A program made the translations under genes and the position numbers. This document shows, one piece after another, positions 6,493 through 11,704 of a DNA stretch of 11,704 nt. The notes under the pieces were generated by a model. It ran no database searches, had not been told where the DNA came from, and saw only the letters and a program-made list of their open reading frames with translations. The stretch's first letter is position 1, and every line of letters starts with the position of its first letter. Source of the DNA: an uncultured Oscillibacter sp. (GTDB lineage: Bacteria > Bacillota > Clostridia > Oscillospirales > Oscillospiraceae); assembly GCA_900544105.1 (NCBI GenBank), contig UQUC01000067.1:1-11704 (forward strand), written 5' to 3'.

Positions 6493-7181
6493 TTGAACAC
6501 CTCCCGGAACAGTGCGTCCACGCTCATGCCCTTTTCCTCCCGGATCTGATCCACGGTGGACTGAAGCACCAGATGCCCCCGGTCGATGAACACCACCTCG
6601 TCCAGCACCTTTTCCACATCGGCAATGAGGTGGGTGGAGATGACCACGGCGGCGTCGGGGTTATAGTTGGAAATAATGGTGGAGAGAATATAATCCCGTG
6701 TGGCGGGATCCACGCCACCGATAGGCTCGTCCAGCAGATACAGCCGGGCGGCCCGGCTCATGACCATAATGAGCTGTACCTTTTCCCGGGTGCCCTTGCT
6801 CATCTGCTTGATCCGCTGCTTGGGCTGGATGTCCAGGTGGTGAAGCATTTCCTCCGCTGCCTGACGGCGGAAGTCCGGGTAGAAATCCTCGTAAAAATCC
6901 ATGAGCTGCCCGGCGCTCATCCAGGTGGGAATGGCAGTGCGCTCCGGCAGATAGCTGACCATGGCGTGGGTCTCCCGGCCGGGGGCCTTGCCGTCGATCA
7001 AAATTTCCCCGCCGCTGGGGGTCAGCAGGCCATTGGCCAGCTTGATAAGTGTGGTCTTACCACTGCCGTTGGGACCTAGAAGGCCCACGATCCGGCCCGG
7101 CTCAATGGCAAAGCTGACGCCATCCAGCGCCGAAACCTTGCCATAGCTCTTGGAGAGCTGATTACATTCTAAAATCGGCAT
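6486..7181 (-). CDS. ABC transporter ATP-binding protein (YtrB/BcrA-like)
   Basis: A 231-residue ATPase. Walker A GPNGSGKT (36-43), Walker B LYLLDEP (147-153) and the H-loop STH (His184) are intact. The signature motif is MSKGT (127-131) instead of LSGGQ, a variation common in the YtrB/YxlF/BcrA-type ATPases that pair with ABC-2 permeases. ATG at 7181 is chosen over the GTG at 7190 because AAGGAG ends eight bases before the ATG but directly touches the GTG. The gene begins five bases after the stop of the GntR regulator and overlaps the permease gene at its other end. It supplies ATP hydrolysis for the downstream permease, and the operon is probably repressed by the GntR protein until a signal appears. 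Confidence 0.92.
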   Translation of the reverse strand: MPILECNQLSKSYGKVSALDGVSFAIEPGRIVGLLGPNGSGKTTLIKLANGLLTPSGGEILIDGKAPGRETHAMVSYLPERTAIPTWMSAGQLMDFYEDFYPDFRRQAAEEMLHHLDIQPKQRIKQMSKGTREKVQLIMVMSRAARLYLLDEPIGGVDPATRDYILSTIISNYNPDAAVVISTHLIADVEKVLDEVVFIDRGHLVLQSTVDQIREEKGMSVDALFREVFKC

Positions 7182-7186
7182 TACAT

Positions 7187-7552
7187 TCACTCCTTTTCCG
7201 ACTCCTGCCGCAGCAACGACAGCAAATCTTCCTTTTCAAATCCCAGACGCTCCATATCGGTCAGAAAGGACCGCACCCGGTCCGCCGCCAGTGCATGGCG
7301 GGCCTCCGTAATGGCCGACTGATCCTCCGTTACATAGCGGCCGGAGGTCCGCTGGCTGTATACCAGTCCGTCCCGCTCCAGTTCTGTCAAGGCCCGCTGC
7401 ATGGTGTTGGGGTTGACGCCCGCCTCCATAGCCAGATCCCGCACGGAGGGCAGCCGCTCTCCCGGCGAGAACGCACCGGAGACGATGCCGGCCCGGATCT
7501 GCCCGATGAGCTGGGCATAAATGGGGGCATCATTGGAAAATTGCCAGTTCAT
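7187..7552 (-). CDS. GntR-family regulator, YtrA type
   Basis: A 121-residue repressor: an N-terminal winged helix-turn-helix of the GntR family (about residues 8-77; APIYAQLIGQIRAGIVSG, then LPSVRDLAMEAGVNPNTMQRAL and the wing QRTSGRYVTED) plus a short C-terminal helical part (81-121) for dimerisation. The short tail with no ligand domain is the mark of the YtrA subfamily, which usually sits first in an operon with ABC transporter genes, as here. AAGGAGG precedes the ATG by about six bases. It probably represses its own operon through the inverted repeat over the -10 region. The family call is firm; the inducer is unknown. Confidence 0.92.
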   Translation of the reverse strand: MNWQFSNDAPIYAQLIGQIRAGIVSGAFSPGERLPSVRDLAMEAGVNPNTMQRALTELERDGLVYSQRTSGRYVTEDQSAITEARHALAADRVRSFLTDMERLGFEKEDLLSLLRQESEKE

Positions 7553-7571
7553 GAGCTACCTCCTTGTACTT

Positions 7572-7593
7572 TTGCATTAAGCAACTAATACAA
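7572..7593. promoter_or_regulatory. Candidate GntR operator over the -10
   Basis: TTGCATTA (7572-7579) and TAATACAA (7586-7593) are inverted repeats with one mismatch and a 6-base centre. The site overlaps the -10 and the transcription start of the GntR operon, so bound repressor would block the promoter. Binding by the GntR protein is inference from position. Confidence 0.5.
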
Positions 7594-7617
7594 TAACACA
7601 AAATTGGAAATTGTCAA
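7590..7617 (-). promoter_or_regulatory. Sigma-A promoter of the GntR-ABC operon
   Basis: On the minus strand TTGACA (7617-7612), a 16-base spacer and TATTGT (7595-7590). The -35 is a perfect consensus; the -10 matches four of six. It lies 38 bases upstream of the GntR start codon. Confidence 0.7.
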
Positions 7618-7645
7618 GGGGGCAGATTCAAATTTTTGAAATTTT

Positions 7646-7680
7646 GCGGAAACCTGTGTTTCTGGCTACGCAGGTTCCGC
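7646..7680. repeat. Inverted repeat directly upstream of the -35
   Basis: GCGGAAACCTG (7646-7656) pairs with CAGGTTCCGC (7671-7680) with one bulged A and a 14-base loop. It ends immediately before the -35 at 7681. A shorter repeat, TTCAAA-TT-TTTGAA (7627-7640), lies further upstream. Either could be a regulator site for the DUF4340/two-component operon. Confidence 0.4.
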
Positions 7681-7709
7681 TTGTCCCACAGGCGGATGCG
7701 TGGTATAAT
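7681..7709 (+). promoter_or_regulatory. Extended -10 promoter of the DUF4340/two-component operon
   Basis: TTGTCC (7681-7686), 17-base spacer, TGG plus TATAAT (7704-7709). The -10 is perfect and carries the extended TGn, which offsets the weak -35. Transcription would start near 7716. A small CGCCG/CGGCG hairpin (7732-7746) lies in the leader before AAGGAGG. Confidence 0.75.
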
Positions 7710-7770
7710 ATTTTGTCACAATGTGGAATTTCGCCGAAAACCGGCGTGATACAACAATAAGGAGGCTTTC

Positions 7771-8811
7771 ATGAGCTGGAAAGAAAAACGATTGATCACG
7801 ATTCTGAGCATCATTTTGGCTGTGTTGTGCGCCGCGGTGCTCGTCGTGTTGAGCATCCGCTACCGGGCGGCCCAGGCCGCCAAGGATCAGAACACCGTTT
7901 CCCCGTCGGACATCGCAGAGGCAGCCCAGAGTGAATATGTGGCCCTGTCTTACAGCAACGGCTCTACAACGCTGTCCTTCTCCCTGAATGAGAACGGCGT
8001 CTGGACCTGGGACAGTGAGCCGGACTTCCCTCTGGATGATAGCAATATCAAGTCCATTCTGACGATTTTGGAGACCCTCAAGCCCCAGCAGACCTTAGAT
8101 ATGCCGGAGGACCTGTCGGTGTACGGATTGGATGCCCCGGATGTGAGCCTGACGGCCACGGCTCCGGATGGCGCAGCGCTGATCGTTACCTTGGGGAACG
8201 CCACCACCGATGGCACCAGCTATTACGCAACCATCAACAGTGCCCCGGACCATGTCTTTATTCTGGATGGCACGCTGCGTCAGGCCATGCAGACGCCCAT
8301 CTACCAGATGTGCCGCCTGCCAGAGCTACCGGGATTGACGGAGAGTACCATCACGTCCATCCAGTTGCAGGGGCCGCTGGTGGAGCAGGTGGATCTGGAG
8401 GGAAATAGCACCCAGGTCCGGAATTCCACTGTGCTCACTGCCACCCATGAGGAGGATGACAGCGCCGCAGTTTCCTGGCGTTCCGGCGGGGCCAACATTA
8501 CCGACGCCCCGTCTCTGCGGGCGCTTCTGGAGGATCTGGCGGCCCTGGAAGTGGCGGAATGTGTGGATTTCCGCCCCTCTGATGACGCTGTGACCTTCTG
8601 CGGTTTCCAGGATCCTGTGACGCTGACGGTGAACTACAAGACCGCTACCGGCATTGAGGGCATTTTTGAAATGAACATCGGTACTCAGAATATGGACGGC
8701 ACCGGCCGCTACGTCCGCTTCGGGGACGAGCCGGCCATCTATCTCATGGAGTTGGAGCTGTTGGACCCCATGATGCGGTTGGCCTATCAGGGAATGGAGG
8801 AAGCGTCCTGA
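7771..8811 (+). CDS. DUF4340 domain membrane-anchored protein
   Basis: A 346-residue protein anchored by one N-terminal membrane segment (about 9-29, preceded by KEKR) with the remainder outside the cell. It shows the repeated beta-rich pattern of DUF4340 (PF14238): NGVWTWDSEPDFPLDDSNIKSI (about 75-96), YGLDAPDVSLTATAPDG (about 118-134), VTLGNATTDGTSYYATINSAPDHVFIL (about 139-165), and a second similar half to residue 335. AAGGAGG sits five bases before the ATG. DUF4340 proteins are often found next to GldG-type ABC exporters; here the gene heads an operon with a response regulator (15-base gap) and a histidine kinase, so it may feed or modulate that sensor. The family function is unknown. 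Confidence 0.78.
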   Translation: MSWKEKRLITILSIILAVLCAAVLVVLSIRYRAAQAAKDQNTVSPSDIAEAAQSEYVALSYSNGSTTLSFSLNENGVWTWDSEPDFPLDDSNIKSILTILETLKPQQTLDMPEDLSVYGLDAPDVSLTATAPDGAALIVTLGNATTDGTSYYATINSAPDHVFILDGTLRQAMQTPIYQMCRLPELPGLTESTITSIQLQGPLVEQVDLEGNSTQVRNSTVLTATHEEDDSAAVSWRSGGANITDAPSLRALLEDLAALEVAECVDFRPSDDAVTFCGFQDPVTLTVNYKTATGIEGIFEMNIGTQNMDGTGRYVRFGDEPAIYLMELELLDPMMRLAYQGMEEAS

Positions 8812-8826
8812 CGGGAGGGAAGAACG

Positions 8827-9504
8827 ATGCGTATTCTCATTGTGGAGGATGAAATCCGTCTGGCGGAGACCCTCCGGGACCTGTTGGAACTGGAACACTA
8901 TACCGCAGATATCTGCCATGACGGGGAAAGTGGTCTGGATAACGCCCTGTCCGACATCTATGATTTGGTGATCTTAGATGTGATGCTGCCGAAGAAGGAC
9001 GGATTTTCCGTTCTGCGGGAGCTGCGGCAGACTGGAAAAACTGTCCCGGTGCTGATGCTCTCGGCCCGTTCTGAGCTTGCGGACCGGGTGGAGGGGCTGG
9101 ACTGCGGCGCGGACTACTACCTCACCAAGCCCTTTGAACCCAAGGAGCTGCTGGCCTGCGTCCGGATGCTGATCCGGCGTCAGCCGGAGCAGCGGGCCTC
9201 TCAGGATCTGGAATACGGCGATCTGCGGCTGGAAGTAGATACCTTTCAGCTTAGCTGCGGAGAGCGGTCCGTCCGGCTCAGCCGGAAGGAATTTGATATG
9301 CTGGAACTGCTGATGCGGAGCCGGGAGATGGTTCTCACCAAGGAGAATCTGATCCTCAAGCTGTGGGGGTATGAATCCGATGCCGAGGACAACAATGTGG
9401 AGGTATACATCTCCTTTTTAAGGAAAAAGCTGGACTATCTCCACTCTAAGGTAAAGATCCGTACCATCCGCATGGTAGGCTACCGATTGGAGCAGGAAAC
9501 CTGA
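8827..9504 (+). CDS. OmpR/PhoB-family response regulator
   Basis: A 225-residue two-domain regulator. The receiver shows the acidic pair Glu7/Asp8 (LIVEDE), phospho-accepting Asp51 (LVILDVMLP), Ser79 (LSA) and Lys101 (TKPF), so phosphorylation should be intact. A linker leads to a winged-helix DNA-binding domain (about 124-222) with the expected LSRKEFDMLELLM, NVEVYISFLRKKL and TIRMVGYRL motifs. GGGAGGG precedes the ATG. It is 15 bases after the DUF4340 gene and 67 bases before the kinase that should phosphorylate it. That unusually wide gap carries five direct repeats that could be its own binding sites. Confidence 0.95.
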   Translation: MRILIVEDEIRLAETLRDLLELEHYTADICHDGESGLDNALSDIYDLVILDVMLPKKDGFSVLRELRQTGKTVPVLMLSARSELADRVEGLDCGADYYLTKPFEPKELLACVRMLIRRQPEQRASQDLEYGDLRLEVDTFQLSCGERSVRLSRKEFDMLELLMRSREMVLTKENLILKLWGYESDAEDNNVEVYISFLRKKLDYLHSKVKIRTIRMVGYRLEQET

Positions 9505-9505
9505 C

Positions 9506-9555
9506 TTTTCGACTTTTCCACAGCCTTTTCAACATTTTCCACAGATTTTTCGACA
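9506..9555 (+). repeat. Five TTTTCNAC direct repeats (DnaA-box-like array)
   Basis: TTTTCGAC at 9506, TTTTCCACA at 9514, TTTTCAACA at 9526, TTTTCCACA at 9535 and TTTTCGACA at 9547, all in one orientation. Copies one, three and five lie 20-21 bases apart, and copies two and four lie exactly 21 apart. The two TTTTCCACA copies fit the DnaA-box consensus TTWTNCACA; two others differ from it by one base. The array fills the gap between regulator and kinase genes. Confidence 0.7.
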
Positions 9556-9571
9556 AGGGGAGGCACTTGTC

Positions 9572-10648
9572 ATGATTCGGAAACTGCGTTGGAAATTCGT
9601 AGCGGTGTGCATGAGCCTGGTGGCCCTGGTGCTCTCGGCGGTGTTCGGCGCCGCCTATCACGCCGTCTGGCAGAATATTGAGGACCTCAGCCGCCAGATC
9701 CTGTATCAGGTGCTGCGGGAGGACAATGGCCGCGGCTCCGCGCCCAATACCGCCATTGAGATCGGCGGCGACCGGGTGCTGCTGCCCTATTTCACGGTGA
9801 ATATCTGGGGCGATACCGCCTATATCACCGGCGGCACCTATGCCAATTTGGAGAATACCGACACTCTGCGGGAGATCCTCAGTCAATGCCTGGAGCAGGG
9901 AGCGGCGGAGGGGACGGTCAGCGCGTACCACCTCCGGTATCTCTCTATGGATAATGGCCTTTACCGGAAACTGGCCTTCGTGGATATGTCCATGGAGCAG
10001 GCGGTTCTGCGTCGGCTGGTCCGCTCTTACCTGCTGATCGCCTTGGGAGCTATGCTGGTGTTACTGGGCATTGCGGCAGTGGCATCCCGCTGGGTCACCC
10101 GGCCGGTGGAGAAGGCATGGAAGCAGCAGCGGCAGTTTTTGTCCGACGCCTCCCACGAGCTGAAAACGCCCTTGACGGTGATCCTTTCCAACGCGGAGTT
10201 GCTGGAAGGGGCGGGGCTGACGGACAAGCCCGCCCGGTGGAGCGGCAACATCCGCTCCGAGGCCAAACAGATGAGCTCCCTAGTGGAGCAGATGCTGACC
10301 CTGGCCCGGGCGGACAACGGCGTCCGGCCCGCCGCCATGGAGCCGGTGAACCTCTCCGACGTAGCCACGGACTGCGCCCTGGCCTTTGAGCCGGTGGCCT
10401 TTGAGGCGGGCAAGCCGCTGGAGGACCATGTGGCGGAGGACGTTACGGTCACGGGAGATAGGGACCGCCTGCGGCATCTGATTTCCATTCTGCTGGACAA
10501 CGCCGTGAAATACGGCGCCCCCGGCGGCACCATCACGCTGACGCTGGAGCGGACGGAGCGGCAGGCCCGCTTTGACGTCATCGAAATCCGCGGCGCAAAG
10601 CTGACGCATATCAAGGACGCGTTCCCCTATCGGGGGCCTATGTTTTGA
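9572..10648 (+). CDS. Sensor histidine kinase, ATPase domain cut off (chimeric end)
   Basis: As read, 358 residues: membrane segment 1 (about 9-29), an extracytoplasmic region (30-150), membrane segment 2 (about 153-172), a short linker, the dimerisation/phosphoacceptor helix SDASHELKTPL with His195, and the start of the HATPase domain with the N-box LISILLDNAVKY (303-314, Asn310). Right after QARFDV (331-336) the sequence should continue with the G1 box and F/G2 boxes. Instead it reads IEIRGAKLTHIKDAFPYRGPMF and stops. That tail fits the end of a YraN protein, not a kinase. ATG at 9572 has GGGGAGG eight bases ahead. The kinase is the natural partner of the response regulator upstream. As written it could not bind ATP; most likely the true gene continues in DNA that is not present here. 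Confidence 0.85.
   Translation: MIRKLRWKFVAVCMSLVALVLSAVFGAAYHAVWQNIEDLSRQILYQVLREDNGRGSAPNTAIEIGGDRVLLPYFTVNIWGDTAYITGGTYANLENTDTLREILSQCLEQGAAEGTVSAYHLRYLSMDNGLYRKLAFVDMSMEQAVLRRLVRSYLLIALGAMLVLLGIAAVASRWVTRPVEKAWKQQRQFLSDASHELKTPLTVILSNAELLEGAGLTDKPARWSGNIRSEAKQMSSLVEQMLTLARADNGVRPAAMEPVNLSDVATDCALAFEPVAFEAGKPLEDHVAEDVTVTGDRDRLRHLISILLDNAVKYGAPGGTITLTLERTERQARFDVIEIRGAKLTHIKDAFPYRGPMF
10568..10648 (+). pseudogene. C-terminal end of a YraN/UPF0102-like protein
   Basis: RFDVIEIRGAKLTHIKDAFPY (in frame with the kinase above) has the closing pattern of the YraN/UPF0102 nuclease-like family: RFDV-[IV]-E near the end, then HI-x-x-AF. The kinase also has RFDV at this point, so the join sits within codons 10568-10579. 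Only about 26 residues of the YraN-like protein remain; its N-terminal part is absent. The family match is from memory of the motif, over a short stretch. Confidence 0.6.
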
Positions 10649-10669
10649 CTTATCCCGGAGGCTCATGAG

Positions 10670-11704
10670 ATGAAAAAGAAACCTTGGATCGTCGTTTTGT
10701 TCGCGCTGCTCGTCATCGCGGCAGTCTCGTTTACGCTGTCTTCCGGCAGCACAAAGGATGCTGTGCCGCAGACGGGCAACCTGATTGCAAACGGCGATTT
10801 TTCGATTTTGGAAGACGGACAGCCCAAGGGCTGGGAGACCGGCATGTGGGTGACGAGCGCGGGCGCGTCCTATCTGGAAGCGGTGACGCTTGCGGACGGC
10901 ACAACCGCCGCGCTGGTGGAAAATGCCGCGAGCAACGACGCGCGCTTTGAGCAGGCGGTTGCCGTCCGCGAGAACACGACCTACAAGCTGACCGCGCGCG
11001 TGATGGCCGAGGGATGCGGCGAAGGGACGAAGGGCGCGAACGTGTCTTTCTCCGGCATTTACGGCACAAGCCGCGATCTGCACGACACGGATGGCCAGTG
11101 GGAGACGCTGACTCTCTACGGCCGCACGGGCAAGGGGCAGAAGGAAGTCACGGTCATGGTGCGTCTGGGCGGGTATGGCTCGGAGAACACGGGCAAGGCG
11201 TGGTTCACCGATGTGCGCCTTGAGCAGGTTGAAACCGTGCCTGTCGGCGAGACGGTGCTCGATCTGGCCACGCCCGCGCCGAGCAAAAAGACCGACACGA
11301 GCGAACCCAAAACGGCCAGGGACATGAGCATCCCGCTGCTCATCGGCGCGGCAGTCGTCTATCTGGCGCTGGCGGCGGCGCTGGTTCGCGGCCTGACGAA
11401 TCAAAGGCTGAATGCGCGCGCGGGTTTGCTGGCTGTGCTGCTGGGCGCGCTGGCGATTCGCGTATTGTTGGCGTTCACGGTTGAGGGATACGGCGTGGAC
11501 ATGGGCTGTTTCGGCGCATGGGCAGGCAAGATGGCCGCGGGCGGCCCGTCGAATTTCTATGAAGCAGGCTATTTCTGCGATTATCCGCCGGCCTATATGC
11601 TGGTGCTGTGGCTGTTTGGCCTGCTGGGGCGGCGGGAGGACCGGCTCTTCTCCTGGGAGAGCGTGCGCCGCTTTGGAGAGGACATCATCCTGGTGGAGGA
11701 GCAT
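10670..11704 (+). CDS. Carbohydrate-binding/GT-C glycosyltransferase-like protein (partial, chimeric end)
   Basis: ATG at 10670 with GGAGG ahead (10656-10660), open to the window edge (345 residues). Membrane segment 1 (about 5-23) is followed by an extracytoplasmic beta-sandwich with the CBM-like start NLIANGDFS...QPKGWE (37-56) and end GKAWFTDVRLEQ (175-186). A linker and membrane segments at about 220-240, 252-270 and 305-319 follow. VEGYGVDMGCFGAWA (271-285) with FCDYPPAYM (302-310) resembles the first catalytic loop of GT-C lipid-linked mannosyl/glycosyl transferases. After LFGLLG (315-320) the hydrophobic pattern breaks into RREDRLFSWESVRRFGEDIILVEE, which fits a YlmC/YmxH protein instead. 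Codons (GCG, CGC, ACG, AAA/GGC mix) differ from genes left of 10568, suggesting another source genome. Confidence 0.65.
   Translation, partial: MKKKPWIVVLFALLVIAAVSFTLSSGSTKDAVPQTGNLIANGDFSILEDGQPKGWETGMWVTSAGASYLEAVTLADGTTAALVENAASNDARFEQAVAVRENTTYKLTARVMAEGCGEGTKGANVSFSGIYGTSRDLHDTDGQWETLTLYGRTGKGQKEVTVMVRLGGYGSENTGKAWFTDVRLEQVETVPVGETVLDLATPAPSKKTDTSEPKTARDMSIPLLIGAAVVYLALAAALVRGLTNQRLNARAGLLAVLLGALAIRVLLAFTVEGYGVDMGCFGAWAGKMAAGGPSNFYEAGYFCDYPPAYMLVLWLFGLLGRREDRLFSWESVRRFGEDIILVEEH
11613..11704 (+). pseudogene. C-terminal half of a YlmC/YmxH-type PRC-barrel protein (partial)
   Basis: The last 30 residues, LFGLLGRREDRLFSWESVRR and then FGEDIILVEEH, follow the well-known ending of the sporulation-linked YlmC/YmxH family: F-G-x-x-x-E-x-x-x-x-W-x-x-[IV]-x-x-[IF]-G-E-D-[IV]-I-L-V. 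The piece is in frame with the glycosyltransferase only because both share an LFGLLG-like word. No start or ribosome site for it is present. Confidence 0.6.

Noticed and set aside
7710..7770. Possible riboswitch in the DUF4340 leader.
   Set aside because: The leader is only about 55 bases with one 5-bp hairpin; too short for a known riboswitch.
10280..11704. A long open frame on the minus strand (over 470 codons) covering the right end.
   Set aside because: It runs antisense to the kinase, the YraN tail and the glycosyltransferase, has Arg/His/Gln-rich composition typical of the reverse of GC-rich genes, and crosses both joins.
10670..11704. A novel fusion of a glycosyltransferase with a YlmC/YmxH PRC-barrel domain.
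   Set aside because: The membrane domain is cut in its first third and the PRC-barrel lacks its N-terminal half. A junction at a shared word fits a chimera better than a working fusion.

Overview
The window looks like a Gram-positive, moderately GC-rich anaerobe of the Clostridia, probably a gut Oscillospiraceae-type organism. This is inferred from a clostridial-type RnfB, AGGAGG-type ribosome binding sites, YtrA-type GntR/ABC genes and a lipobox substrate-binding protein. No rRNA, tRNA, CRISPR array, transposase or integrase was seen.

Layout. Positions 1-336: the C-terminal end of RnfB with a strong terminator. Positions 414-3495 (minus): a lipoprotein sugar-type solute-binding protein, followed 22 bases later by a one-piece transmembrane regulator (extracytoplasmic sensor domain, coiled coil, LuxR-type HTH). 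No permease genes accompany the binding protein, so the pair looks like a sensing module. Positions 3496-3812: a divergent control region with a perfect inverted repeat that touches a plus-strand promoter, plus two tiny overlapping ORFs. Positions 3813-5030 (plus): two zinc-ribbon proteins and a degenerate receiver-like protein, chained by ATGA overlaps. The first zinc-ribbon gene is broken by a one-base frameshift in a C-run. A 22-bp perfect hairpin then serves both converging transcripts.

Positions 5135-7617 (minus): a GntR/YtrA regulator, an ABC ATPase and an ABC-2 permease with their own promoter and a candidate operator, then a terminator and a COG2426 small membrane protein. Positions 7681-10579 (plus): a promoter, a DUF4340 membrane-anchored protein, an OmpR-type response regulator and a histidine kinase. 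An array of five TTTTCNAC repeats, two matching the DnaA-box consensus, lies between regulator and kinase.

The right end needs caution. The kinase stops making sense just after its N-box at an RFDV word and continues as what looks like the C-terminus of a YraN/UPF0102 protein. A carbohydrate-binding/GT-C glycosyltransferase gene with different codon use follows. It in turn switches, at an LFGLLG word, to what looks like the C-terminal half of a YlmC/YmxH PRC-barrel protein. Two joins at short shared words about 1.05 kb apart suggest a chimeric assembly, or less likely real rearrangements. Proteins read across 10568-10579 and 11612-11632 should not be taken as natural fusions.

The most interesting biology is the divergent locus at 465-5030: a binding protein and membrane-bound LuxR-type regulator facing an operon of zinc-ribbon and pseudo-receiver proteins, with a palindrome between them.
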